Shown one piece after another: positions 47,665-59,559 of a stretch of DNA of 64,000 nucleotides. The stretch spans positions 62,001 to 126,000 of the forward strand of contig JAHREC010000062.1 in the NCBI GenBank assembly GCA_020081605.1. The letters are read 5' to 3'. Positions within the stretch are counted from its first letter, which is position 1. Each line of letters opens with the position of its first letter. Made by a program: the position numbers and the translations under genes. The stretch is from Albifimbria verrucaria (Eukaryota > Ascomycota > Sordariomycetes > Hypocreales > Stachybotryaceae). The notes under the pieces were generated by a model. The model worked only from the letters and a program-made list of their open reading frames with translations. It did no database searches and had not been told where the DNA came from.

Positions 47665-49640
47665 TGGTCGAAAAAGTAAATTGCATCTAAATACATGTCA
47701 GTTCCATCATATGGCACATTCCAACGAGGAATATTTGGTAACACTTGGGATTGCAAACTATCAAACCAAGCACAGAGAACTTCATTCGAGCCTCGTACAA
47801 GCTATAAGATCATCCAGAAGACTATAGACCCCATATATCATGAAGAGATCGAACTTGAATAATTGAATACCCTTGTTGATGTTACTGAACCGTTCTATTC
47901 AGTACCCAGAGCGTAGTTTACCCTCCAGCATACGCAGCATTGACTAGAAAGGATACCTTCAATTGTTGGTAAGTTCTCGGTTCAAGCTTTGATTTTTCGG
48001 CACATTGATTCTGGTGAGCTTCTTTACGAATGTAGGAAGTTGTTCATGTTCGTTATGTTTAGGTTGTATCGATGCACCCAAATTGTACGAGCAACTAGCC
48101 TTTTAAAACGTCAAACCAGCGACGTATTCCTGCTTTTAACATAAAACTCAGCGATGTCTCCCGTCTGCCTGTAGCCACGCCTCACGTTGAGTTATTGTCA
48201 GACGATCTCCATTTCTAATACGTCCTCATATGTGCATGGCTACACCTTCACAGGGTTCTTGTTCGTATCAAGGTTGAGCGTTTGACAGTGTTGTTTTTTA
48301 ACCGCCTCATCGCCGGCTAAACGGCAACTTAAGTTAGAACAAAGGTCAGCTATTTGATAGGGCAAGAATCCTTCTTGCTAGTGATTATTTCTGTCTTTAC
48401 TGTGTGTTAACTACAATCTTTGTGCTAACATTGGTCGGGGTATGAGAGTAGAATACACAGCATTACCACCTAAGCCTTAGCTTGGCGTATACGGCAACTA
48501 CAGAGACAGGTTGGATATTCTTTAACAAGAAATTTTACAACTAGTTCAATACTATAGAGCCCTTGGCAGGTAATAATTGCCAGGCAAGTTCGTGACAAAT
48601 GACTTAGTGCCATCTAGATCAAGATTTCTGCTCTGCAATCCTTCTGTTCTTGTCGATTTTACCGAGCTGATGTTACCGCCAATGCAAAACTCAATCCACA
48701 AGAATCAGGATCTTGCGAGTGATGCTCGAAAGGACTAAGCACTAGAGCACATGATAAATTTCGGCTCGATAACTTGCCTCTTGTCAGCTCGTCTGAATTC
48801 TTTGACCAATCATTCAGGATGCGAAGCCAAAAACCCGATCACATTATACAAACTCTATTGACTACCCAGTCGGTGGCTATATGTTCTCCAAACAAAGCAC
48901 CTAGGTGAAGCCTACTGGTGTCAATCGTCGATCGCCGATACACCAAATACTAGCAATGGAGCTTGGGGAATGTTATGGTTCCGTCTCACGAAATACAACC
49001 CTCATTACAAGTAGATGTCATGCATATATTTCATGTGCTTGAAAATTAGTGCCCTAAATAACTATTAACCTAACTATAGATGTTAATCTATTCAAATAGT
49101 GATGACAAATAGGTAGCAGCCTGATATGTGAGGTCATTTCACCAACACAGATTTTGGAAACCGCGAACTAAGACGAGATCGGCGGGGAATTTCACTTCTC
49201 AAATGGCAATTAGCCCACCATTCTCCTCATATGAGGAATGAATGTTAGTATAAAGCCGAAGACAATTCCTTCAGACACGTTTATGTCTCTTCCGCTTATC
49301 GATCTCAACTTGACTAGATAAAACATAGACAATATTTAAATCTTCGCACACCAATCAATACTGCCGCGTGGCTACCATGGTTGGGGAACCATTGGGAGTG
49401 ATAGAAGCATGAATATCCAGGTCGAGGCTGTCTTACTTAACACCGCAGCGTTCACTTGGTGACTCTATTAGGCCGATATGATAATCATGGTCGCATTCCG
49501 AGCCCTCTTGATAAGAAAAACTGACCAGCCATACACCGTGATGAACGTTTGATTAGAAGCTATGCTTTACGCTAGCTTATGGAAAGGCAGATTTTGGGAA
49601 ATGAGATATCCCTGCATGATGCAGAAAGCCAGCCCTATTA
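47665..49640. other. Intergenic, no gene recognised
   Basis: About two kilobases of mixed composition with short frames only. Confidence 0.5.
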
Positions 49641-49742
49641 GTTTTTAGCCATCCTATGGGAGCAGTCCCACGGCGCAGCCTCGAGGTCAGACGGGCTGTC
49701 CTGAAACAAGGCTGCCCTATAACAGAAAGAAGGTTAAATGTA

Positions 49743-51618
49743 ATGTTGATCCGTCATTCAGCTGACGGGAAATCAAGCCTTCATTCGCTGGTAGCATCTT
49801 TGCGTATAAGTAACACATTTCACTCCCTGCCCCCACCAGGTCGCATTCCTAATAACTTGGCAGCTATCAAGTCGCCTGCCCTTATTCCCATTTTCTTGTG
49901 CACACAGGATGAAAATGGCCTTTTTGAGCTACGTGCAAAACTCGACCATGAGGCAGCCGAGATTACTGCAGACGAGCAGTCGCAGGACACACGTTTTGTC
50001 CATGCACCAGAACTAGTGCCTGGCACTGGACCTGAACTTGTGCCTGGAATTGCACCAGAAGTCGTGCCGAAAATTTCCGATTGCCCGCAGCTCGTGAAAG
50101 ACGAGAACGATTCAAATAACATTATTAGTTCTGTTCGACGTCCTTCACGACCAAGGAGAGCGATTATTGCGTTTTTGTCGTCGCATGTCTGCTCGTAGTT
50201 GGCCTCGCAGTCGGACTAGGGGTGGGTTTGAATGCTAATAAGAGTTCTAGCTCGGATCAAGGGTGAGATTTCAGATTTGCTTAGCATGAATCAAATGTTG
50301 ATAAATTTTGTTTGCAGAGAGTCTAGGATGTTAACCGAGGGCGATCCGACCAGTGGTACCAAGCCAAGTGCCCATGATAATAAGACACTGGAAACAAATG
50401 GTGGTGGTGGTGCAGATCCCACGATAGTTTCATGTCCTGGAGGCCTTTGTCAAAACATACTCTCGTTGTCAATTTACGAAGGGATCTTCTCGTGGTTGCG
50501 CGTGATACTCAGAACCGAGTCACCATACGACCTGTTGATACTGGACTCTGGGAAGATCCTTTTGTTGACCTTGGGAGACCCCTGGAAAACTTATAAGTCA
50601 GCCCTCCTCATTTTCTTGGAAAGTGAATGATACATGGTCACGTCTTGATATCTTTGCTGTCAGCTCTCCCGATTTCACTGTGTACAGAAGGCATTATTCC
50701 GAGACCGAAGACTGGACAGCTTGGGAACAGCAGGGTACAGACATCGGCAGCCCAGTCGTCATTTGTGGGGCGTATCCCGATACAATGGATGTTTGGGCCT
50801 CATCTAAGTCCCGCCAAACCATATATCACGACTGGTGGTCCCCAAAGAGCGGTAAAAATATTAGTAAATCTGCAACAACTAATGGAAATACCTCTGAGTA
50901 TGGTAAGATGTCAGAAGGCGAGAACGGCTGGAAAGAAGAAAGCAATCTAGGACATACGAGGTCTGCTCCCGCTGTTGTTTGCAGAGCATCTGCCATTCAT
51001 TTAGATTTATTCTGGTATGACAGGACACAGAACGGTCTTCTACACTCTGGTTGGAACCAAACTAAAGAAGAATGGACAACAAATACTGGTTTTGTAGGAA
51101 ACTTTATTGGAAGCCCTACAGTCTTCAGCTTTGGCCACGATGAATGGGATTTCTTTGGTGTCCAGGCAAACAAAAAGCTGTACCATCTTAGCTGGAAGTC
51201 TACAAACGGTGGTTACTCGCAAATTAAGAGCCTTGAAGGAAGCATTGCCAGTGTTCCGACTGCAGTATCGCTAAAAGAGGGCAGTCTTGATGTTTTTGCC
51301 TTGGGCACGAATGGGAACTTGCAGCACATCCACTATGATGGTCAGGAATGGACAAAATGGGAGGATCTCGAGATACAATCTAGCAGTGCTCCATCGGCAA
51401 TAGTGCATAATATGCGAGTTCATATTATGATAGTTTCCGTGAATGGTAGTATGATTTCCTGTTCGCGATTGGTCGACGATGCAGCGAAGAGTTGGAAAGG
51501 ACTTTTGGAGCAAGAGGTCGTGGAAACAATATCTCACTGCAGTATTTCTGGTATACAGCATGAAACAAATGGGCTGACAACTCGACCTGAAGGGAAGAGA
51601 CCATCCTTGTATAGCTAG
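49743..51618 (+). CDS. Type II membrane protein with extracellular beta-propeller (fungal fucose-lectin-like)
   Basis: The N-terminal cytosolic part carries a short repeat (APELVPG, GPELVPG, APEVVP). After a frame change near 50165 there follows one transmembrane segment (CVFVVACLLVVGLAVGLGVG) and a Ser-rich linker, with an intron from about 50261. The rest, to 51618, is a lectin-like propeller: SLSIYEGIFFVVARD, VNDTWSRLDIFAVSS, GSPVVICGAYPDTMDVWASS, RSAPAVVCRASAIHLDLFWY, GSPTVFSFGHDEWDFFGVQ and SVPTAVSLKEGSLDVFALG. Blades of about 50 residues each combine 'S.P....' with 'DVFA.G....L.H..W'. This layout matches membrane-anchored fungal proteins related to fucose-specific lectins (AAL/PLL-type folds). 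A second frame change lies near 50500-50600. Likely binds glycans at the cell surface. The start is uncertain; 49656 and a later ATG near 49911 are alternatives. Confidence 0.65.
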
Positions 51619-51639
51619 CGTTAGAAGTGGCAACAGGTT

Positions 51640-52280
51640 ATTAGCAGTCTACCATTTGGATAGCTAATTAAGGGCATGTGGAACATAATATGAAACTAAA
51701 TTATATCGTATCGAGCTCTGATAACGGAAGTGCCATTCTAGATTCTAATATGCTGTGACTTCTGGACTTACATCACTCTATTCTTTGATGAATTGAGGCA
51801 CTTAATTATCGTAGAATCAGGAATATGAATATCGGAAACGTAAGATTACCCTGAGGAGTTCCTTGTTTTTTTTTTTTTTTTTTTTTTTTTGGTTTCTTTT
51901 TGGCCCAAATCAATATTTTCCCTGGTTGGTGGTTGAGATTATCAATTAACATTATGTAGTTAAAATCTTGATTTATTGAAATTATCTATAGTCTATGTTG
52001 GACGATTAATTTCAACACAAGTATCTCTGTTACTACATCAAGGTTCATAATAGGCTCGTTAAGCATCTTCTAGGCCCGGCTCTGAAAGAAGCTCGAGCCA
52101 CTATATCAGCTATTTACATTTACCTATCGTAGTTACTTCATTTCCTCTTTAATTGTTCGAAAGAAAAGCCGGATTGATTCAGGGAAAAGCACAATCTGTT
52201 GTAAAATCTTGGTAGACGAATGGAGGATAACCCGCTAACGCACGAAATCAGGCTTATATTCACTTTCCTGGCTTTTCAGA
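51640..52280. other. Spacer between convergent lectin-like genes
   Basis: No gene. AT-rich, contains the T25 tract and presumably both 3' ends. Confidence 0.5.
51866..51890. repeat. Homopolymer T25
   Basis: Twenty-five consecutive T residues in the spacer between the two convergent lectin-like genes. No retroelement is attached. Confidence 0.9.
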
Positions 52281-52293
52281 AGACTATACCAAA

Positions 52294-53477
52294 CTAATAG
52301 CAACGCTTGCAGGTACTGTCCGTTCCCTTCCCGTAGACGTCACACTTTCCGTTATTCCAGTGGATAGGACTTGGCTTCGAATCCACATCTTTTCCCATCC
52401 ACTCCCACGAGCTCGTCCACTTGTCGTTCTGCCATACCTTGCGGTACATGGCGTTGTCATTGCCTGTGATATAGAGCTCCATTTTATTATCATAAGCCAC
52501 CACGTTTGGTGGGTACTTGAGGTCACCGCCCAAGTTTTCCCAGGCTCCCCAGGCGTTATCTTTCCACGTTTTATGCCAACATGCCTTGTCGGTACCTTTA
52601 ACATAGACATCCATGCGGCCGCTCCAACCACATGCTGCTGGCGAGCCATCAAGATTACCGCCAAGACTTTCCCAATTGCCCCAACCCGAGCTCGTCCACC
52701 GTCTATGCCATGCCTGACCGTCATTCCCCTTACAGTAGACACTCATGTGGCCCGGGCCCCATGTGATTACCTTTGGGGGCCCATCCAAGTAGCCACCAAT
52801 ACTCTCCCAGGCATACCAGCCATTATCGTACCTACGATGCCAGCATTGACCATCATTGCCGGAATAGTAAACATCCATCCGGTTCTGACCCCAGGAGCAA
52901 ACTGAAGGCTCCCACTTCGAGGTTCCTCCCAGACCCTCCCAGCCACTCCAACCACCATTCTGATAGGATCGTCGCCAAGCACCACCGTCTGTGCCCTTGC
53001 AGTACACATCCATTTTCCCACTACCCCAGCTGCAGGTAGATGGTGCACTGTCGCAAGAGCCGCCTAGGTTGTTCCATCCACTCCAATTGTTGCCGCTTCG
53101 GCTCTTGTGGTAACAATAACGATCCCGGCCCTTGTAGAAGACGTCCTGTCTGTCACCACCCCATGATACGGGCGAGGGTCCGAATCCATTACTCCATCCA
53201 AGTTCTCCCACTGACCCGAAGTGGCTCGCTTGAAGACAATGGGGTGGCATGTTCAACAGTACTCGACTGAATATGGGCGGAAGAGTGATTGAAGAACTCT
53301 TCCGACGTCATCAGAGTTCTAGGGGCGAGGAAGCCGCCATCATCTGAGACGAACGGCATCCCAGTCATTGATACTCTTCCGAGGCGCAAGGAAGTTTGGA
53401 CCAGAACCATAAGATTGCGGATGAGATATAGCAGTGGTCGTACAGATTAGGACCTGAAGAATGTTACGAAGCAGCAT
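52294..53477 (-). CDS. Secreted seven-bladed PLL-like lectin (DUF346-type propeller)
   Basis: The start at 53477 gives a signal peptide (MLLRNILQVLICTTTAIS) and a short N-terminal region with FLAPR twice. From 53256 to the stop, 320 residues are almost entirely a beta-propeller of about 45-residue units: 'S.P...SWG..RMDVY.KG.D...WH+.....W..WE.LGG'. Seven units can be counted, for example KMDVYCKGTDGGAWRR, RMDVYYSGNDGQCWHRR, HMSVYCKGNDGQAWHRR, RMDVYVKGTDKACWHK and KMELYITGNDNAMYRK. The last unit lacks its outer strand; an N-terminal GQWENL just before unit 1 could close the ring. This is the fold of bacterial PLL-type lectins that bind fucose or O-methylated sugars. Cysteines recur at equivalent blade positions. 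Frame changes lie near 53365 and 53215, both before the propeller, which is intact. Likely secreted glycan-binding protein. Confidence 0.8.
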
Positions 53478-53614
53478 AATGTGCAGATTGTGAATGGAAG
53501 TGAATAAACTGTATAAGTAGGTTTAAATAGGAAGGCAATGACAATCAGATAGATCGATATCAAAGCTTGCTTGCTCCTACCGCTGATGGGGCCTCTCGCT
53601 GTCCATACCTTCTC

Positions 53615-53622
53615 ATTATATA
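53615..53622 (-). promoter_or_regulatory. TATA-like element of the lectin gene
   Basis: Minus-strand TATATAAT about 140 bp before the ATG at 53477. Confidence 0.45.
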
Positions 53623-53629
53623 GGCCAAT

Positions 53630-55425
53630 TCGAACCCGCAATGTTTTTCTTCACCTCCTCTTCACCTCCAAATATCGAGTATGCTGAATAACATAGAGCA
53701 AGTGTAAGACGGACAATCTTGAATCCGAACTGAAACCTCCAGCCCCAAGATTTTTTCAGCAATATAGTCGGTGTGAGTCGCAACAGTTTGCCCGGCGTAA
53801 TCCTGAATATTGTGTTTTCATATCATTTTCAGGTGAGGGGCCAAGGAGCGTCACACTGCAGGGGATGACTTCTGCAGGCTAGCTCTAGAACAATCGATTG
53901 AGAGCTTGAGGAACAACTGTCTCTAAGTATTACCCCGCATCATAGAGTGTGCTGGTCTGGTATTAATCGTGTCCATGCTTGGTATTTAGCAGCTTGCATC
54001 TATTCGTTGTCATCCAGGGCAGTTCAACGTTACCAGCTATTTTTAGCGATTCCCAACTGTCAAGCTGCAGTTATAGGAAGTATGATAAATTAATGCATGC
54101 GTGTCCGAATGACTACTAGAGGTACGGATAGTGTACCAGCCGAATACTGATTGTTTATACACCAGTACTACTCCTCACTTTTTGACGTAACATCATACGG
54201 CCTCATGCAGGCAATCAGTAATAGTAAGCAATAGCGTCGCAGTCAATATATAATCAGCGATTACGAAGCCAGCTCTACGCAAGATCAAACCACTAGCATG
54301 GTGAGAAAGACTGGTTCATGGCAATGGTCGTAGGCAAGGTGTGTAAGATACGGTTTGATTACAAGTGATTACAGGTTTAGTACAACGAATCCAACCGACT
54401 GGTTCGTGTGTCTGATAGTGCGAGCTATGGAAAGAATAGAAATGTAAGTATATCCGAATTTCCTTTTATTTTAGGCTTCACACCGCCTTCCAAGTTTGAC
54501 AAAGGAACTGTCTATCTCTTTGCCTAATATATAGACCTAACAGATAGGCAATCTGTATTCTCGCTTACTTTCCGGCGGAGTAGTGTATGAAGAACATGGT
54601 TACAAACCACATCGTGATGGGTCACGAGCAGTAGCAGCTGTGCGTTATTGACGCATTTATTTTTGCAAGGGAGGGCAGATAACACTGTTGAAACATGACC
54701 AGGTGAGTTTCTCCGACGTATAGATGTACATACGAATGAGCTTGCGTACCTACGTACATACCCATTCATGCCAAGCGCTCCAAGGGGGTTTCTTTCAAAT
54801 GCCGAAAATATTGAAAAATAAATCCGGACAGTATCAAGCAGTCACATTCATGTTTTTGGATAAGCGTATGCGGGCATTCATCTCAAATAACCAATAGCAG
54901 CGTTGAGGTTGTCCAGCCTTGATAAAAAATTCCAAAGATAGAACGAGAACCAAAAGTGGGGTTTCCCACACCAAGGCTCACATGTCAGCTGGCTGAGCGC
55001 TACATCTTTAATTTGCTGCCCCCGATGTATGTTCAATTGTTCTTATGACAGGTTGTATGTCGCTGCGCCCGATCTGAGAACCCCTCTTTATCTGATTTGT
55101 GCGAGAATTTTCAACTTGTAAGTGATATTATAGGAGTGCAATATATAATGGAAGACTTCGACTCCTCAGATGTTCGAGGCAAAAGAGCCTACCCTAGAGA
55201 GCTGAGGAGCCAATCTAGTTGGAGCCGGGGCGGATATAAGAAAGGGCGTTGCTCCCTCGCTGCTAGGACTCTTTAGGGGTTAATTCAGTCACTATGGCGC
55301 CCTGAGATCTCTTGACTCCGATCTAGCAAGCTCCCGCACTGACAATAAAATCCTTGAATAATACAGTTGGCAGTTTTCGGTGGCCCTGTCAAGCAAAACA
55401 CTTGATGGCATAGTGCTTCACAGAT
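53630..55425. other. Intergenic, no gene recognised
   Basis: Nearly two kilobases with short frames only; mixed composition. Confidence 0.5.
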
Positions 55426-55431
55426 GGCACA

Positions 55432-56183
55432 TTATATTAAAGCCTGTGAACCACATACGACCAGTGCTCTAGCGTACAGCCAATGTATCACCTCAATGAA
55501 GTATGGCACCGGCATACTACCATCCGTAACATTCTCCTGGCCTCGGAAAAGTCTTGTGCTAAGACTCAACTCCACCTCCTCGGTGGCATGATCAACCCTG
55601 ACCGTTGTTATTATCAAACCATCCATGACCCGTGGCGATGGGTCTCGTGGTGATCCTCCTTCCCGTACTGTGATTTTGTTGGAGGTCCGTTCAACAACCT
55701 CAAATTGATCAATGAATTCTGACCCAATTTCGAAACCGCTCTCGGCTATACCTTGCTTGCTGAAAATCATATGACTATTCTCTGGAGTTCGATAGAGCTT
55801 GGTGAAGAGCCAGCGCTGAGGTGTGAAGGCTAACCCATCAATCAAGTTAGCTATGCGTGATCATGAAAGAGACTGCATTTGGTGATAACCGAAACGCCGG
55901 GCGACAGACCCCATCCACTCCAAACACCACGGCAAAACTCCAGTGTTAGTGCAGCCTCGTCGTTTCGTAGTTCACGACGAATTTTTGAGAGAGGAATTCG
56001 CTTGATACAGACATCCTCGAGTACCGGATTGTCGAAATGATTGAATTTTCTTAGACAGTCTGACTGCCACAGAGCTTCATGTTGAGGAATAGGTGATACG
56101 AGCTTCGACGATGATAGTAACCAGGTAGTCCCGGCAGCGGAACCGATGACTCCGGTAACGACAGCTTTTCGAAGCATATTCAT
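55432..56183 (-). CDS. Conserved fungal protein of unknown function, 223 aa, two exons, intact
   Basis: Exon 1 (56183-55896) and exon 2 (55815-55432) flank an 80-bp intron and give exactly 224 codons, so the model is self-consistent. The N-terminus has one hydrophobic segment (AVVTGVIGSAAGTTWLLSS). Then come CLRKFNHFDNPVLEDVCIKR, IPLSKIR, EFCRGVWSGWG joined to RWLFTKLYR, EIGSEFIDQFEVVERTSNKI, DGLIITTVRV and a C-terminal FIEVIHWLYARALV helix. The pattern WSGWG...Y followed by 'G.E..D.FEV....' recurs in a family of uncharacterised fungal proteins often found beside specialised-metabolism genes (recollection, not verified). Probably membrane-attached. The adjacent Zn2Cys6 gene and P450 make a pathway role plausible. 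Confidence 0.7.
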
Positions 56184-56211
56184 AGCTGCTGAATGAAAAT
56201 CAAGGGCATGA

Positions 56212-56320
56212 TCAGAGGATTAGTTTGGAGAGAGACAAGAGACAAAAAGAGAATTGAAGCCAAAATAAAAAACAGAAAAAACAAAAAAAAAAACAAAAAA
56301 ACAAAAAAAAACCACTGATC
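56212..56320. repeat. A-rich low-complexity tract
   Basis: A run of A stretches interrupted by single C or G (56258-56312), directly upstream of the 55.4 kb gene. No coding meaning. Confidence 0.6.
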
Positions 56321-56329
56321 CTGGTCTGG

Positions 56330-57030
56330 AGCCTATCTGGTTCCAAGCTGCCCCTTTGTGTCTCAGGGCTCCACAAGGTTGCCAAGTCCCTGAACCGGCC
56401 CACTACACAGGCAAACCACCGATGACTAAGCGGACGTCACTCCAAGCTAGCCACGAATCGTTGCAAAATAGTGACAGTAATAACCCTCGTTCTAATCCGT
56501 ACAGTGAAGTCAGTCCTGGCGTATCCTCGGTTGTTGAATCGACTTATTACCGGCTATAGAAGTTCACTGTGAGTTATATAGGCTACGAGGCTGACAATGC
56601 CGGATGCGATAAATGGCTTTCATCCGATAATGAATGCCGAAGGACTATATCCATGACATGTAAGCTCACTGCTAATCAGCAGCTACAGACAAGGGCTGGA
56701 GGAACCTCCTTAGTTGGAGAAGAAATATACATTTTGATCAGAGCCGTAGTCCACCGCTGACTAAGAGGGAATGGCTAGAATTTACATTAGTCGCTGTGGA
56801 CTACCGCTGAGTAAGCGGCAGTTCTTATGCGGGAGTCCTGCAAGGACAAGACATCGCTTGTCATCATTATCATGAGACCAACACGACGGTGCGAGATTGC
56901 AATAGAAAATAGCCTAGCACCGCTGATGCATGGGAAGCCCCGCCACAGCGATTTTATAGTCTATTTCTATGCGTGTATCCACGTTAAAATCACCCGAGAA
57001 GTCGTTTCGACCTAATTCCTGCCTGTCCAT
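56330..57030. other. Divergent upstream region
   Basis: No gene recognised between the minus-strand unknown gene and the plus-strand regulator; both start codons face away from it, so it probably contains both promoters. Confidence 0.45.
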
Positions 57031-57033
57031 GAT

Positions 57034-59123
57034 ATGAAGTCCTTAAATGGCAAACCGAAGAGGCGGTCTTGCGACGCCTGCCATAAGCGAAAGGTATTCG
57101 CCCATTTTGCGCATTATCCTCGATTGAATGATTGTGCTAAGCCCAGGATTAACCTGGTGTGATTAGATTCACTGCGACTATGACTCGAGTCAATCTCATT
57201 GCGACTGGTGTAAGCATCAGGGCCTATTGTGTACTTATGATCGTCCATTCGGTCATCGAAAGAGGAAGAGGTAACATGTCTGTACCATGGCGAGGTCTGA
57301 AAACAAAAATTGATCGTTCCAAGACGCACCACTTCATTTAGTAAGATCCAGCTGGAACCCGATAGCACCGCCGAGCGCGTTCATCAAGGCGTATCGATAA
57401 TGCCATCACCAAGTTATCACTCTCAATCTGAGCACTCCAAATCCCCGTATGCTTTCCCGTCAATTGGTACCCCTGAACCGAAAGCAGTAGTGTCTTCATA
57501 TCAAAGCACAACCACTTTGCCTCATTTGGGCATGGGTGGATTCTATTTCAATGGACATCACCTTGGTGGCATAAGTTCAGATCAGGGTGTCCCGTTCTTT
57601 TCAAGGGAAGGCAGGAATTGGATACATGAACAAACAGGATCCGCTCCCAAACTTTCAAAACCGCATCCAATCAATCCTTCTACCATCATTGAAGGTACCT
57701 GGGACATGCCCAGCAAAGCGATTGTGAAAACGTATCTTGACATCTTTCGGACGTCCGCGAGAGGACTAGTCTTTCCTATCATCGATGAGGCTTCATTCAA
57801 TGGGACCATCGAGAAAGCATACGCTTATGACCGAGATCAGAGGTCGCCCGAGGTCATCTGTGCCAAAGCCTGCGTTCTCTCATTTACATGCGTTATGGTA
57901 CATATGGACGGTGAACTTGACACGCCGCACACAGTCAAGGCTGAACAGTGTGCTGCTCGTGCAGTCCGCATGATGCCCGAGATCCTTACTAGACCTAGCA
58001 TCGAATCATTACAAGTTTGCGCTATGCTGGTATGGTCGCGTCAACTAGCTTTGGTTGGCTAGGCTAACAAGCAATATCTAGTGTATGTACAACATGTTCT
58101 CGGGAAATGTTGCCGCAGCTTCTACGTACCTCTCAGTGGCTTATCGATTTTTATCTATCCTTGGAGCACATGCCAACTCCGAGTATTCGATTGCGATGAG
58201 CCATGGGCAGGAATATAGGAGTTCCAAAACCATTACCTACGCAGAGTATTCTGGCACTGTTATATGTACGACAAGGACATTTGCCTCAGAGCTGGTTATC
58301 CTACCATTATCGACGATGATCATTGCGATTTAACGTTGCCACCGGGCTACAAGCAGATTGAAAATTTTAACTGGTCTCGGGATGGCTCGGACTGTATCCC
58401 AGGCGACATGCGATTAACAATAATCAAGTCTAAGATGATACGACTGCTGTACTGTGCAAAGGCTTGTTATGCCTCTGACGTACGGTTGTTGAAGGATATC
58501 AGAGAGCTTGATGAAGAATTGGAGACGTGGCGAATGCTGATTCCTTCACAATATAGACCTAACCTATCCTCGTCATATCGAATACAGCTAGAGTCTCATT
58601 GGGAGAGGCCAAAGCAGGTCCATATTGTTGTCATACACTTTGAGTACTATTTCTTGCTCGCTTGGATTCATAGTGCAAGTGGGCGTTGCAGGATCAGGAC
58701 GTTAGGCGAGATGAACTATAAAGCAAGCGTTAGTTCTTGCCAGGCACTCGCGCTTCAGGCGAGTCGGTCTACGCTGGCAAATCTAGCCGTTGTAAGTCAA
58801 CTGTTTCACAGCGGAGACTTCTGGTAAGTCGAATTTGCATCTCGTCGCAATGGCAATGCTCACTGACTATCAGGTTTTTCGTTCTGTATCCAATGTCTGC
58901 TAGTCTTACAATTTTCTGCAATATTCTGACCAGCCCACTTAACTCTCGAGCACGAGAGGATTTAGAATTATTGAGCAAGGTTCCCCAGCTTGTCAGAGGG
59001 ATGTGTACTGTATCACCTGGCACAACAGATAGCATGAGATTTAGACATGTCCAGGAATTCGTGGAGGAACTACTCAGACTTGGCCAAGCTGCGATCCACA
59101 AGGCATCTGAGAATTGTATTTAG
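57034..59123 (+). CDS. Zn(II)2Cys6 transcription factor with fungal MHR domain
   Basis: Putative pathway regulator. Exon 1 (57034-57093) encodes KPKRRSCDACHKRK; intron 57094-57166 joins it to IHCDYDSSQSHCDWCKHQ and GLLC. This gives C-x2-C-x6-C-x8-C-x2-C-x6-C followed by a basic RPFGHRKRKR linker. Intron 57271-57341 is in phase, and exon 3 (57342-58029) holds the Ser/Pro-rich spacer and the start of the regulatory domain (AIVKTYLDIFRTSARGLVFP). Intron 58030-58081 leads to CMYNMFSGNVAAASTYL, then the MHR hallmark LRRVFWHCYMYDKD and PTIIDDDHCDLTLP. Intron 58824-58873 and a final exon end at 59123. The first 284 codons splice perfectly. A single frame change lies near 58225. Total about 660 residues. 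Flanked by an unknown gene and a P450, it is the best candidate for a local regulator. Confidence 0.85.
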
Positions 59124-59129
59124 CAACTT

Positions 59130-59555
59130 TCCGCTTAGTAATAGGGAGTTGATCAAATTATTGTTGATAATCCTCAAGTCTATGAAGTGATTTTCGGGAA
59201 TCTTAGCTCGTACTGGAAACCCAAAATTACTAGATACGGACTCGCTTAATGAAGCAAAGAGGCTATGTACGTTAGTTTAAATCAGCTTATAATCATATAA
59301 TCATGAATCATAGTTTAATGACCAATTAAAACGCTGCGAACAAAATGTAGATGTATCACATTGTTGGCGACGGCCTGGTGTGTCCTCTTACTAATCGGAA
59401 TACATAGAAATAGTATCGAGTGATTCGCATTATATAGTTCGATGTATCCTTTCTCTGGTCGCAGACAAATATTTTTTAACTGTAATCTACACAAGTAGAA
59501 AGATTTTGGATTGGCTACTGCCCATCGTTACTGTTGTCTTCAGTTAAACCACCCA
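59130..59555. other. Intergenic upstream of P450
   Basis: No gene; the presumed promoter of the P450 starting at 59560. Confidence 0.5.
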
Positions 59556-59559
59556 CAAG

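Noticed and set aside
51866..51890. T25 tract as the tail of a retroelement
   Set aside because: No reverse transcriptase, target-site duplication or element body on either side.
52360..52905. 181-residue plus-strand open frame
   Set aside because: Exact antisense of the repetitive lectin propeller; Pro/Thr/His-rich composition is a by-product of the Trp/Gly-rich repeats on the other strand.
56212..56403. Phe/Leu-rich minus-strand frame that looks like a membrane segment
   Set aside because: Produced by the A-rich low-complexity tract; no conserved context.
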